Of a stretch of DNA of 64,000 bases, positions 46,197 through 57,274 are shown piece by piece; the stretch's first letter is position 1; every line of letters starts with the position of its first letter. The translations under genes and the position numbers were made by a program. The stretch is from Thereva unica (lineage: Eukaryota; Arthropoda; Insecta; Diptera; Therevidae), in contig OX465283.1 in the NCBI GenBank assembly GCA_949987705.1, positions 157,929,850-157,993,849 on the forward strand. The letters run 5' to 3'. The notes below the pieces were generated by a model. It had not been told where the DNA came from. It ran no database searches and was given only the letters and a program-made list of their open reading frames with translations.

Positions 46197-46908
46197 GAGT
46201 CAGTTACTTGGGCTAAAAAAGCAACACTTGTTTTGAAGGTTGTTGATTTCTAAGATTATATAGATTGTTTACACCAAGTTGTTGTCTGCAATTTGGGGAC
46301 CAGTGAAAACAGGATTGTACCATAAATAAGCTTATAGAACATGCGCAAGACTTATTCGATTTCATAAAACGAAACTCCATTGTCTTACTTAAAACTTACA
46401 CCAAAGAAGAAACTTTATATACTTTTATTTGTCTTGTGTATTAAAATTTTGTTTGTTATGATTACATAAACAAAAAAAAAATTTTTAATTTCCTGTTTAA
46501 TTGTGAATGGTTGAAATTATAAACAGATGATAATGCTTAGTGTGGTGACATTAACCCATAATATTGCGTTAGCAAGTTTTTTGTCCTATAAAAAAAAATT
46601 ATCAAAATGATCAACCGTAGAAGAGAGCTATAAATTTCAAAACTAAGCTATTTAGATATAAGTATAAACAGAGCGAAATATCTGCAGCACCACAGCGTGG
46701 GCAAAAATGTTTTACAGAAAGCGAATGACCTTCTAAAGGACATTCACAAGTGAGAATCGTCGCTTTTGGGTTGATAAGTGAGAAATTCAGAACAGAAATT
46801 TTTAGATTGTTTTTTTGTCCAAGAAAATTTTATTTCGAATTTTTCCTTTAAAAAAACAAACAAAATCCACAAAAATATCAAGAAAACCATAATGAGTTCC
46901 ACACATAC
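46197..46908. other. no recognisable gene
   Basis: AT-rich. If the exon at 46909-46964 is real, this is the start of its first intron. Confidence 0.3.
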
Positions 46909-46964
46909 CTTTCATACTTCACAGGGTGTGGAGCATGTCCGTTAGGTTCCCAGTAAGGTTCCAT
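46909..46964 (-). CDS. possible first coding exon of an unknown gene
   Basis: The minus strand has ATG at 46964 in a near-ideal insect start context (GTCAACATGG). Eighteen codons follow, MEPYWEPNGHAPHPVKYE, then AG and a strong donor GTATGTGTGG (G of GT at 46908). About 125 bp upstream of the ATG is a TATA box (47089-47083). No ATG lies between the TATA region and the start. The residue string is protein-like but I recognise no family, and no second exon was found; it could lie beyond element-filled intron sequence. Confidence 0.35.
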
Positions 46965-47082
46965 GTTGACTTTTTATACCAAGTTTCCAGCAAGGCTGAC
47001 GACTATTTATGTGAACGGCTGGCTGTGAAGCGACGACGATGACTTCCAAATTCCCCTTATCAAAATCTTATCAGCTTGCGAC

Positions 47083-47089
47083 TTTTATA
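47083..47089 (-). promoter_or_regulatory. possible TATA box for the 46.9-kb exon
   Basis: TATAAAA on the minus strand, followed downstream by two GATAAG words (AGCTGATAAGATTTTGATAA). No clear initiator at the expected distance. Confidence 0.25.
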
Positions 47090-48719
47090 ATACACTGAGA
47101 ACTTGCGGTCGGTCGGTGTATTATGACTTTTCGGGGTGTTCTGCTGATGTATTGGGAAATTAATATAGCAAACTCAGTCACTATTTTTCCACTTGTGGTG
47201 CATATGCGATATCAAAAAACAGAATTTGAACAAAATTTCACTTTTGATTTCGTTTTCAACGAACGCGTATAATTTTCCAAACAGAACAGAAATGGGTGTA
47301 GCGCCTCTTTCTACACAAATGCACTACGCTTTGTTTTTTAAAATTAATTATATCGAATGAATTGGCTAATGTACACATTAAAATTCTAATTTTAAAGATT
47401 AACGTTAACAGTGTAGCAAGATATATCGAAAAGCTTAAATTCACTTTATTTTAACTTCGAAGCACATTAAAGTGTATCCACAGCAGATTTTTAATTAATC
47501 TTTATAGCATTTTCGACATATATATCATATATATTTCTTAATTATAACAAATTAGGACACTTTTGTACTTTTTTTTATAAAACACCTAGCAACACTCTCG
47601 AACGCACTCTCGATTAAAGCCTCCTCAGGCAGCCAGTACAAAATCAAAGAGGATAGTTGTTGGATGCTCCTCTCAATACGTGACACTTATTTGCATATTA
47701 GTGTGAAACTAGCCTTAGGATTGGAATTTTCCACTTGATAATAAGTCACATAAAAGCCTTCAGGAAAGCTGATTTAATGTAAAAAAATGTTGGCTTATGG
47801 TCACGAGTATATCACGTAGGTAGGTAGGCAGTCGTCAGACACAGCCGGAAAACAAAATTTTTCATATATATAAAAGTGAGAGTGAACTGGGCCAATGGGC
47901 GATATATTGCGCACACACTCACTCCACGGGAATGTTAACAAAAAAAAACAAAAAATCCAGTACTTGCGGAGACTTGTGCGGTTTTTAACGCCTTTTAATG
48001 CGTTATTTATTTATTATTAGTTATTTATTAAATTTCACAACTCTTCACTACGAGACCGTGTATGCCCATCAATGTACTACTAATAATGGCACTGGTGTGT
48101 AAGCTGCTCAATCTGGATGATAATATATATCGCATTTGTTTTATACCTAATCAGACCGACCTTTGGCTTTCTGTTGCCGAGAAAGACTAAGCATAAGAAA
48201 TTTCTAAATTTAACACGAGACTTTAATATATATATATGTATATATATATTGTGATAGCGCGAGCGAGCTGCGAGATGTGTTACTACAGCTGTTTTTTATG
48301 TGGACGCAGACTACTATAAGCAGTAGGGAGTATACACGCCTAAAGGTCGACAGTCGCCTTTTAGTAAACCCATATCTCCTCCGTGTTGTGTGGCAGTGTC
48401 TGATTCGGGCTTATATAATTTCGTAAGAAAGCTTTTCGTATAAGCTTTCTGTACAGAGGCGCCGAGCCTCCTAAGCAATGTTATTCGCTTAAGAGACAAA
48501 AAAATAAACAAATTTATTTGTTATGCGAGTTGAAAAAAGTTCGATCTTCGACGAACCACTATCGAGACAAGCAGAAGAAACTTTGGTCTATATTCGGAGG
48601 TGGGGCTGTTGTCCTAATCGACTCAAAACATTTTCCACTCATCTAGGACAGTTTAATAGTCTACTAAGCGGTAATTGTAGGTGGGCGAAGGGTTTTTACG
48701 GTTTTTTTTTATGTCTTTC
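47090..48719. other. no recognisable gene; TA tract
   Basis: Alternating TA (ATATATATATATGTATATAT, 48228-48247) is a microsatellite. The remainder is AT-rich without supported features. Confidence 0.4.
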
Positions 48720-49235
48720 ATTTTTATACGCTTAATATAAGAGTCACATGTATCTTGTATATTGTATGCTCTATGTAAACAAATCTTGCAACTTGATTTT
48801 GACCCACTTCCATAAAACCGATCAACTTCAAATTTTACAGATATGTATAGTTCGCGTGACAACCCAATCTGACATTTCGTAAAAAAATCAAGATGGCGGT
48901 CGAATTTTGTAATTATGATCTCCGACCCCTGGACATAGGTATCGAATGAAATATAATTAGCTATGTGGCGTCTTTCAAAATTCAAAATGGCGGCCAAGAC
49001 AAAATGTCGGATTACCGTTTACAGCACCCTCGGTATGGGTATCAAGTACAGTAAGCTGTGTGACGTCATTTTTTATATATCTAATGGCTAAGACATATAA
49101 TGGACTAAAAAGTAGAAAATAAAATATATAGATTAAAAAAAACTAAAAAATACCCCCTTATTTTAAAATGAACTAAAAAGTAAAAAATAATTTTGAATTT
49201 AAAGTTTTTATTGCTCCAGCCAATATATGAAAACA
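48720..49235 (+). mobile_element. Helitron fragment, inverted relative to the 9.7-kb copy
   Basis: Reverse complement follows 10890-11600 of the Helitron in order: the GCTCCAGCCAATATATGA end and A/T-rich ACTAAAAAGTAAAAAATA zone, one 121-bp-type unit (ATTCAAAATGGCGGCC, GGTATGGGTATCAAGTA), CGACCGCCATCTTG-type words, GAAGTTGATCGGTTTTATGG, then AGTGGGTCAAAATC. No helicase sequence and no TC or CTRR terminus, so it is an internal fragment. Confidence 0.65.
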
Positions 49236-49482
49236 ACCCACAGGTGGAGGGGGGGAGGAGGGCTAAGGAAAAGTTCCAGCCTTAATAAAATGAGAATATA
49301 TTTGAAGAGCTCCAAGCTGTTTTATATTTCGTAAGATATGTAGGAAAGGAGAAACATTTCTTACATTTTTTGAGAGAGTGGAGAGAGAGATATCTTTGTT
49401 TTTGTGAGCATGTGAAATTTCCACCATGAAATTAGGTGAGGCGAGATTGTAAATACGTACTGGAGAAACTTTTCTTATTTAA

Positions 49483-49914
49483 CCCTTAGCTGGCCCACCT
49501 CGATTTTGTAACATAACTGGCCTATGGGGTGTCCACGCACCCCACGCGAAAAAATCATTTCCATAGAAAATATGCAATATTAACCGTTAAAAAAATCAAG
49601 GTGGGGTCTTTGACAACCCTTTCTTATGTACTAATAGTCGAGAAATTTTTTTATTACTACGACAGAAAAAAATTAAAGGTGCAAAAAAAACATGATAACA
49701 CGACATTTTGCTTCAAAACATCAAAACTCCTATATTTTTTCATTGTGTGGACTCCCGCACCCGCGCAAAAGCAATGTAAATAGCTCCATCTAACACACAA
49801 CCTTCAAGATAGTGTACTTCTGTGGTCCCGCATATATTATTTTCAAGATTTATATCATGAAAAACGGTTTTTTTAGATCTGGGGTGTCCCTGCACCCCCA
49901 GGTCCAGCTAAGGG
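49483..49914. mobile_element. piggyBac-like MITE, 432 bp, TTAA duplication
   Basis: The ends CCCTTAGCTGGCCC and GGTCCAGCTAAGGG are inverted (11 bp perfect, then one mismatch). They are flanked by TTAA at 49479-49482 and 49915-49918. CCC ends with TTAA duplication are the piggyBac signature. Just inside each end is a hairpin word in the same direction, GGGGTGTCCACGCACCCC and GGGGTGTCCCTGCACCCC. The 84-aa frame inside has no transposase similarity; non-autonomous. Confidence 0.85.
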
Positions 49915-50217
49915 TTAAGCTGTATCAGTTCCAGAGCAACTTACGCTGGTCAGGACACAAGAAAAATAGCAGAGAGTTCTGCTGCTGCTTTTTCATCTCA
50001 AATCCTAATTTTGCTGCTTTGTAAACGTAATTTGTGACCCTAATCGCCCTTGGTGAGATGTCGTGAGATTTGGCTCTACAAATTTCTAAATCCGCCCCAT
50101 AATCTCACGTGAGATTTTCAAATTTTAAAAATAATAAAAACACTAAACACAGAAAGTCGGTCGGTGAGTCTGCAGCCGGCTTAATGGCTGACTTTTAGCA
50201 TCCTAGAATAACTTTAA

Positions 50218-50355
50218 GGCCTCCATTACACGTTCATGCAAGCTTCAATCAATTCCAAATCAAAATATTCAGAAAATTACATCAATCATCACGGTAGGTT
50301 TTCCGCCAGTCATAGAAGTAACTGAGGCAAAACTAACAGCAAAATCTAATGGAGG
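50218..50355 (-). mobile_element. MITE, copy 2 of the 14.9-kb family
   Basis: GGCCTCCATTACACG and TCTAATGGAGG are inverted ends; the interior is the reverse complement of 14861-15035 (TTCATGCAAGCTTCAATCAA, TCAAAATATTCAGA, GGTAGGTTTTC). Shorter than copy 1 by about 37 bp. Confidence 0.7.
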
Positions 50356-50750
50356 ATCTGCGATGGTATGATATATTCTAAATCCTGTATTTGGCCCGCC
50401 AGCAATACAATTCGTAGATCTAAGCAAGCGCCCTAAAACCACCACAGATGCAAAATCGTGTCATCCAACTAAGCCACTGTAGGAATGTAGCAACGCTCTC
50501 TATACTTGATCGCTAATACCATAGCGACTGTTCCACTGAAATTCAGGACCTCCCTTTTCTCCCGCAAAATAAGACTATCCCGCTCGGCTCACCCCCATAT
50601 CCTACAGCACCCCTTTCGCGCCCAAAAAGGTTGAGAAGTTCGTTTATGTGGAACAGCTCGACTGTGAAATAATCTCCCGCAGTCAGTATTTCCGAACTCG
50701 TACAACACCTTCAAACGTAAGGTTCATCTACACTTCCTACATGTCAGTGA
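50356..50750 (+). pseudogene. Jockey/CR1-like element, copy D, eroded
   Basis: GATCTGCGATGG, TTCGGCCCGCC-like, AGCCACTGTAGGAATGTAGC, TACCATAGCGACTGTTCC, GGAACAGCTCGACTGTG and CAGTCAGTATTTCCGA are in the same order as in copies B and C, with many small deletions. No frame of length. The 3' UTR is lost. Confidence 0.7.
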
Positions 50751-52192
50751 TAAAGTTTTCCACCTATGGAACGAATTGGTGCCATGAAAACTTTCTGATG
50801 AGCAGTTCTGCGTCAGGAGAGCACAATTAAAAAATTCGGCCACCATCTTGATATTTTAAATAAAAGGCAGATTGTATTGTCGCGCAAGCTATACAAGATA
50901 CAAGTGAAACTAATATAAAGTGATAAAAAAGGCTGTATATTCTTCTAATTCAATTTAAGAAAACAAAAAGCAATTAAGAATGTAATCAAATGCAATAATT
51001 GCGCTCATCAAAGATACTTACTGAATCAAGTTGTACTAAAACACAAACAAGTTTTAATTTTATAAATTTTTCTAACTCCTATTAAACAAATTAAATAACA
51101 ATTTAATTTTCTATCATCAAAATTTTAGCGTGTCATATTTTTGTTTCATCAAAAAAACATGCTAAAAATGTATTGTTTTACTATAGTTATAAATATGCGA
51201 CTTAATGATTTCTTTAACAACTAATCATTTTTTAATGTTTTGATTTTATTTATTTATCAGTTCTCGAGTAAATACTGACCCAGTCATAATTGTAACTTTA
51301 AATGTATTTAATGATCCGGAATGGAAGATTTTCATCAAATTTTTAATTAATGCGCACTTTTAATGTTTTTTTTTAAATTTTTGGATATGAGTGGTTTACC
51401 TATCGCCGTTTGAAGGAAAGATATGATCAGACACGATTTTCTTTATTTTATATCTAATCTTCAAATTAGCAGTATATTGTATTAAATATCCTATTTGATT
51501 TCCATAATGCAGTTTTCATACATAATATCACTTTACAGCTTTCAATTCTTACTTGCTTCCCATTTAATAGTAATTATCTAGTTTTTAATTTCGTTATCAA
51601 AATCAACTAGACTGCATTTTTTTAATAGAAAAGCTTGAATAGTTACTTTAATTGAATACTCCCATAATTGCACATACATATTTGCAACATTTATCAAAAA
51701 AACTATTTCTGAAAACGCATGCGATTAATTATAAACAAACAATTACATAAAATAAACAACGCTGATTACTGATAAGTCTTAAAACTGCAAATCAGGCCAG
51801 CAATCTAAACGTGATGAATATTGAGGAAACAATTATTTTGTCAGATAATTGTTGAACAAAATGTCGATTTTGCGCATTTTTTCTGCACGAAATTTGCACG
51901 ATCACGCACCAAAATCAGAACGAAATTTTCCGTGGACTGATTTATTGAAAAAATCTTTTTACATGGAACTTTGGGGATCTCTAATTATCCGACATTAATT
52001 TCAAGCTCTGAAGTGTCAACGCACATTTTAAAACAGCTTTAACCATGCCGATGAATGCTGTCGTAATACCTCTTCTTGACGACGCACTAGGATGCAGGTG
52101 AATTTGTGGTTCTCTCCAGCTACACGCGATACATTAATTCAAATTTAGGTATTCTTATAGGTGGTATTCTTTGAACCAACACCATAGGCATA
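50751..52192. other. no recognisable gene; Helitron-like words
   Basis: 50835-50915 has CGGCCACCATCTTGAT and CAGATTGTATTGTCGCGCAA, matching the Helitron near 11390-11440. The AT-rich remainder to 52192 shows nothing. Confidence 0.35.
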
Positions 52193-52305
52193 CACGTGCC
52201 CGTCACAGGCACAAAAATCTAAAAAATTATTCGATAGAGGCATGCACGCTCTCGCCACAGGCACGAAAATCTAAAAATTCCCTCTACAGGCATGAACATT
52301 TATGA
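52193..52305 (+). repeat. short tandem pair, ~55-bp unit
   Basis: CACAGGCACAAAAATCTAAA and CACAGGCACGAAAATCTAAA with AGGCATG words are repeated once. Confidence 0.55.
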
Positions 52306-52332
52306 TGCATCCGCATCAACATAGACCATTCC

Positions 52333-52465
52333 AAACGCGTGTTGCTTTACCAAACAGTCCCCCAGCTAAGCAGTAACAACGTCCAATGCTGCTTGACCCA
52401 TGCTATCGAACGAGAACCGTTCTCCTGATGCTATTGGCATCCTTGATGGCCATCAAGATAATTGC
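52333..52465 (-). repeat. 5S rRNA-derived repeat, copy 3
   Basis: Plus strand: ACGCGTGTTGCTTTACCAAA, CAGTCCCCCAGCTAAGCAGT, AACAACGTCCAATGCTGCTT, ATCGAACGAGAACCG then GATGCTATTGGC follow reverse-complemented 5S almost end to end (5S about 115 to 1). TGGCCATCAAGATAATTG beyond it is shared with copy 1. Too mutated to be a functional 5S gene. Confidence 0.75.
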
Positions 52466-53187
52466 CCGTTTTTTCGACCTACATGATTTTTTATAGCCCC
52501 AAATTTTTCTCCCTTTAGTCCGGAAAAAGTACATGCTTGGAGGGAGTGATGGGCTACTTTACTAAGCTTTTGCTGTAGATCGCGACATCCACAACACCTA
52601 TCTCTTTCTGTAAATTGTCCGTTTATCATACAATCTTAGAGAATCCTCAGAATTGGCTGTCTTGTATGTACACGGCAGGAGGATTTAGCTGTGAGATCTT
52701 CCCGAATATAGAATTCAATAACACTCACAGAGGTTCTGCTCTTCAAAAATACTGTCAATTGCAGAATCTCCGGCTGTCGACCAGCTAGTCATTCCTCCGT
52801 AAACTGGAAATTGATTCAAGTGCTCACGCATTGCATTCGATAGCAGATAGTATAGATGTGTTTATTCAAATGCGACCTCACATATTGTCGCACACTGTCG
52901 CATACTACTTTCAACTCTTTCAGCATTGCCGCATTCGACATAGTCTCAATGGCCCAAACGCAAGCATAAACAACAAATAAATTCAGTTGATATTTAGTTT
53001 TATGATTTATGTGCGGAAGCCGGAACGGAAAGCCAAGACGCTATTACTTACATATTTGTCCGTAGAAAATCGTCAAAACTGTGGAACTAGCATATGGCTC
53101 GCAAAGCAAATATCTGTTTCCAACTTTAACCTCAGCGCGGCGGTTTACTCCACTTTAAGATGGAAGTGCACATCATGCGTATAAATG
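52466..53187. other. no recognisable gene
   Basis: CTTTAGTCCGGAAAAAGT at about 52515-52532 resembles CTTTAGTCTAAAAAAGT after copy 1 of the 5S-derived repeat, so the repeated unit may extend to here. Nothing else. Confidence 0.3.
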
Positions 53188-53590
53188 CCGAGGTACATTA
53201 ATGCAAGGCCTCGATGCGAGAATAAGGCTACCAGCTGCCAAAACCTTTTCGATAGCAGGCTTTCAAATGCCGCAATGTACAATACAACGCGATGCGATAC
53301 TGCGAGACGAGAGAATTTAAAAAATTGAAAGATGCGACGACCGACCATATGTGTTTATTTTCATATTTAAACGAACAGTATGCAGAGAGTTTGTGAAGAA
53401 AACATAGAAAAATGAATAGATTGAGCACAAATTACTTTTAAAAATATAAAAAAATATAAAAATATTGAATTTGACGTATATACATAAACTATGTATAACG
53501 ACTCGTACTGCCACTATTGGGTATAGGCTCCTACAAGATGTCGCATTGAGCGAGATGTCACATCGCAGTCTCTCATTAATGTACCTCGGT
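53188..53590. repeat. possible inverted-repeat element
   Basis: CCGAGGTACATTAATG (53188) is mirrored by CATTAATGTACCTCGG (to 53590), with weaker pairing continuing inward (CGATGCGA against TCACATCGCAG). The interior has no transposase. Confidence 0.45.
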
Positions 53591-54931
53591 CTTAACCCCG
53601 GAGATGCAATTAATACAAGGACGATTTTCTTCTGCGGGCAATACAAAAAGAGGCTAAATCGCCAACGAAAATGCGTCAAATACGGATAAAGGTCTGATCC
53701 ACTAATATTCGTGAAGGCAGGGCTCCGATGATTTTCGTGCCAGTGGCTTCCGTGATGAATTTTTCACTGACATTCACACACCACCGCCTTTTTTCCTATC
53801 GGTGATCAGTGTTTAATGACACTCAACATATTAGTTTTAAAATTTGGGCAGCGATCTCAGTGCATTTAAAATTCATCGTGCAGAGAATGTGTTCGCCCCA
53901 CTTGGACTCATTGGGAAGTGGTCGCACAGAAACAGGTTTAAGGGTATTTCAAAATAAACTTGACCTAAATTCTGTCGAAGTCTCATAAAATTTCCGTTGA
54001 ATTTAAAAAATACTAAATTAAAAAATACCGGTGGTAACGTATTTTCTGTGTTTTTCACCGACACCTAAAGGGTACTGCGATCGACGTTGCCCTTCTGCAT
54101 CGAATGTCTGGGAACATGTCGCGCATTTCTTAATATGTTTGCATAGGATACCGATAATTTTTTTTCACTGATGCTCCCGGTACTGCACTGAAGTCACCGT
54201 CACATCTCACGGATATGTGTGGATTGACCTTAAGTGAACCAGATTCAGATTTTTATCTAGTGATGATCAAAAATGTTCTCCCTCTTGCATTTTTGGCTTT
54301 GTTCTTGGGCAAGGCCAAGGCACCTATTTGTATGCAAGACTAGACTTAGACCCCTGTGCTGACAGTCGTAATTTTAATGAAACGACAATTTCTTCAACTC
54401 AAACGACCTGTCACACCACCCGACTCTCAGCACACCAACTAAAAAACGAAACGTCATCGACATCTCCATGCGACTGTCATATGACTCGACTTTCAGCACA
54501 GGGGCCTTACATAGGCCCCACATACATTGTAAGGTTTTACGTGTTCAATCATGTCCCACATGCCATGGTAACGTGATGCATAAATTTTATTTTCTAACTA
54601 ACCTTTTTTCTTTATATGATGTTACCTTGGAGGTGGTCACATGCACTGGCACGCAGGCGGCCATATACTCAGGCACGCCCCTGACCATTTACCCATTTAT
54701 AATTTAGTTCAATTATGCTTTGTTTAGCAAAACAAAAAAAATAAACATATACCAAAAAAACGTTTTTTCACGAACTACAAACTTTAATCCAATTGCTCTT
54801 TAATTTTATTCTACCGAGTTGTGTGTTTGCCGATTATACGAAGGAGTATGCGCAGGTAGTTTATTTTTTACGACTGTCGATATCTTAAAAAAAATAAAAT
54901 TTTAAATATTCAAGCCCTCCTCGAACGGAAC
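53591..54931. other. no recognisable gene
   Basis: No supported exon. The open frames at 54328-54707 are overlapping and motif-free. Confidence 0.4.
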
Positions 54932-55353
54932 AATAGGGAATCTTACGCAAAGGTAAACTCAGATGGCGCCACCGAAGTATAACGTAAACAAACAACAACA
55001 TAATAGCAACAGCAACAAAAATATAATATCCATATACTGACGACCAGTCTTAAACCCTTTTTCAATATAATCTTCAGACTTAAAGTGATCTGGACAATGT
55101 CTTAAGTGCTTTGTACCAACTTTTTGCGACGCACAGCTATTTCCCATAGAAATAAATGAACCCGCACTATTATTGCATCCAAATACACAACACTGCTGCA
55201 TATTTATTAGAATATAAGATTTTATCATTGAATAACCGAAAAATCACAATAATCAAGACCGTCAGAGAGTTCGAGAGACAAATGTCAGTTAATGTTTACG
55301 TTATAATACATTGGCGCCCCTAGCGGGATAAATTTCTAGTAAGGTTCCCTATT
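54932..55353 (-). mobile_element. 422-bp P-like element with THAP-type exon
   Basis: Left end AATAGGGAATCTTAC and right end GTAAGGTTCCCTATT are inverted with one mismatch. A second inverted block inside reads GGCGCCACCGAAGTATAACG against CGTTATAATACATTGGCGCC. Between them lies a minus-strand THAP-like frame. THAP domains plus inverted ends suggest the P superfamily. The flanking 8 bp (AACGGAAC, CGTGCAAC) match only partly. Confidence 0.5.
54962..55228 (-). pseudogene. THAP-type zinc-finger fragment in the P-like element
   Basis: The frame starts MIKSYILINMQQCCVFGCNN. The CxxxC pair (C-V-F-G-C) and the later HCPDHFKSEDYIEKGF supply a C2CH set with the CxxHF and acidic-aromatic tail typical of THAP domains. 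The segment between the Cys pairs is about 27 residues, shorter than the usual 35-50, and the conserved central Trp is missing. So the domain is truncated, with no transposase catalytic region behind it. Confidence 0.5.
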
Positions 55354-56058
55354 CGTGCAACTTCATATGAAACACGAACGAAAAGGAATTTTTGACGACG
55401 AAGTAAATTAAACTTTTAAGACTTTGATTTCTAAAAATAACTTCCTGTGTTGGTTTTGCAGGCGTAAACTGGTTTAAAAATTTTATACTTATGACTTTAA
55501 AGTCCAAACTTGGGGAACTATAACTCCCAATTATGGGGAACTATAACTCCCCGTAATTGGAATTTTTGATTTTTACAGTCATTAACGCAATTGTTTTTAA
55601 GAAAACGGGAAGCCAGGAATGTTGGGGCTGTGGGTGTAATAAATTCAAAATACGTATTTCCTAATTTTGGTGGTTTATTCATTTTATTTTTGTTGAAGAG
55701 TTCAAAATATATTCACAAAAGAAAAGCTTTTTTTTTATTTTAAAACTTATTTTTAGTACGTGCACATTAATTGGGCGTTGCCTAAAACATGCCCAAAACT
55801 GTTTGTTGTCACTAAAAAAATCAATATTCTACGCCACTGATATTTCCAATAAGCTTAACACAGCAAAATGAAGAAAAGCTCTCAACTTGTTGGCGTTTTG
55901 GGTGGTGTTGTTTTTTTTGTGTGTGGGATAAAACACGTGACAAGTTGCCCCCTACCCGGGCGGTGGGTCAGTTAAAATCGGTTACTTTTGCTGACGTCAC
56001 GTCTCACGCGACTTCAGCGTGCTCTGGAGCTGCCTTAGATTGAGTCACGTGTTAAGAA
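55354..56058. other. no gene; candidate promoter region at its end
   Basis: AT-rich to 55930, then CpG-richer. 56009-56016 is a CRE (TGACGTCA), and a TGAGTCACGTG composite (AP-1-like plus E-box) lies at 56041-56051, just before the ATG of the next entry. Confidence 0.3.
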
Positions 56059-56162
56059 ATGCTAGTCAAGCTCTATTTGTGTTTGCTACTGGCTTCCACC
56101 ACACACCGCCGGGCTAGGTATCGAAAACGGGCAGGAGCGCTTGCTAATTCTTCGCCTTCATT
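56059..56162 (+). CDS. possible first exon of a secreted peptide gene
   Basis: ATG at 56059 (TAAGAAATG context) opens MLVKLYLCLLLASTTHRR, a plausible signal peptide with a leucine-rich core, followed by ARYRKRAGALANSSPS. A consensus donor GTAAGTATAT starts at 56163, ending the exon after 104 nt. Dibasic RR and KR sites after a signal peptide are what a peptide precursor would show. Without splicing the frame stops two bases later (TTGTAA), which keeps the ORF below 40 codons. No second exon identified, so chance is a serious alternative. Confidence 0.25.
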
Positions 56163-57274
56163 GTAAGTATATATATGCTTCAAGCGAGGCGACAGCTGTC
56201 AGTGTGCGAGGCGAATTTACGGTTTATACGTGGACGAGCATAAGGTAAAGCTTGCGCGCGGCTGGGCGATATGAATATATAATTAAAATGTGTATTAATC
56301 GCACTTTGAGCTTTCTGGCAACTTTCAAAAAATCCGAAGTGGCGGAGCTTACGGTATGCGAATAGGTTGGGGCTGCATGCATATTCTACGGATCTTATAT
56401 GTAGTCTCATAGCAGCCACTACACTACCTAGAAAAGAGCCTTCCATAGAACGGAGCTTGATGAGCAATCAAGCTTATCAGCGAGTGGATTTATGCTTGGG
56501 GGGATTGATTCCATACCTCGTATGAGTAACGTGCTAAACACGCGTATAAACTTCTGTCAGCCGATCGTTTCATATTTATAGAGGTTATAATTAGTCTTTT
56601 ACGTCAGCAAGTATTTTGAAACACTGCCGACCTTTAAGAATTATAAATATTTCGGACTAACTTGCACCATCGATTTGTTTTTGCCGCAACAATTTTAAGT
56701 TTACCATAAATTAGAAAACTAGTTTTCTTTCAGTAAACCTATTTTTTTTCGAGCAAAACAACACAGCAACAAAGTAACTGGGAAATTGAAAATAGTTTTT
56801 TTTATGTGTTGTGTTGTACGCATTCTTTTTATATATACGATGGCATCATGGCAGCAAACAACAATAAATATTATTTATTATACATATATTCATGAAAAAG
56901 GATGTTGGTTGTAAGAACACATAAAAAAAAACTTTGTGTTGATTGAAGTGATTTTTATATTGTTGTTTAAGTATAGAAGTTGGCTCACAATAGAAGTATT
57001 TAATGCTTTTAGACGAATAGTTTTTAAAATTCGAGTTGTTTCTCACAATTGTTGGGTTGCATAAATTGTTCTGTTGCCATTAATTTGTTAGAGAAACCCG
57101 GTTTAAGTCGACGAAGAAAGAATCACTGGTATGGCAATCAATCTAAGAAAGCATTGAAATAAAGACGCAGACAAGCCAGGTGTACTTAGCAATGATAAAA
57201 TGAAATAACGAAAAAGAAAGAAAGAAGGGACTCGAAAAAGTTATTAAGGATAAAAATGCTAGACTAGTTCAGAA
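56163..57274. other. no recognisable gene
   Basis: AT-rich, no supported exon or repeat ends. Confidence 0.35.

Noticed and set aside
53317..53689. Overlapping ORFs of 120 and 74 aa
   Set aside because: Low-complexity, antisense to each other and crossing the end of an inverted repeat; no domain.
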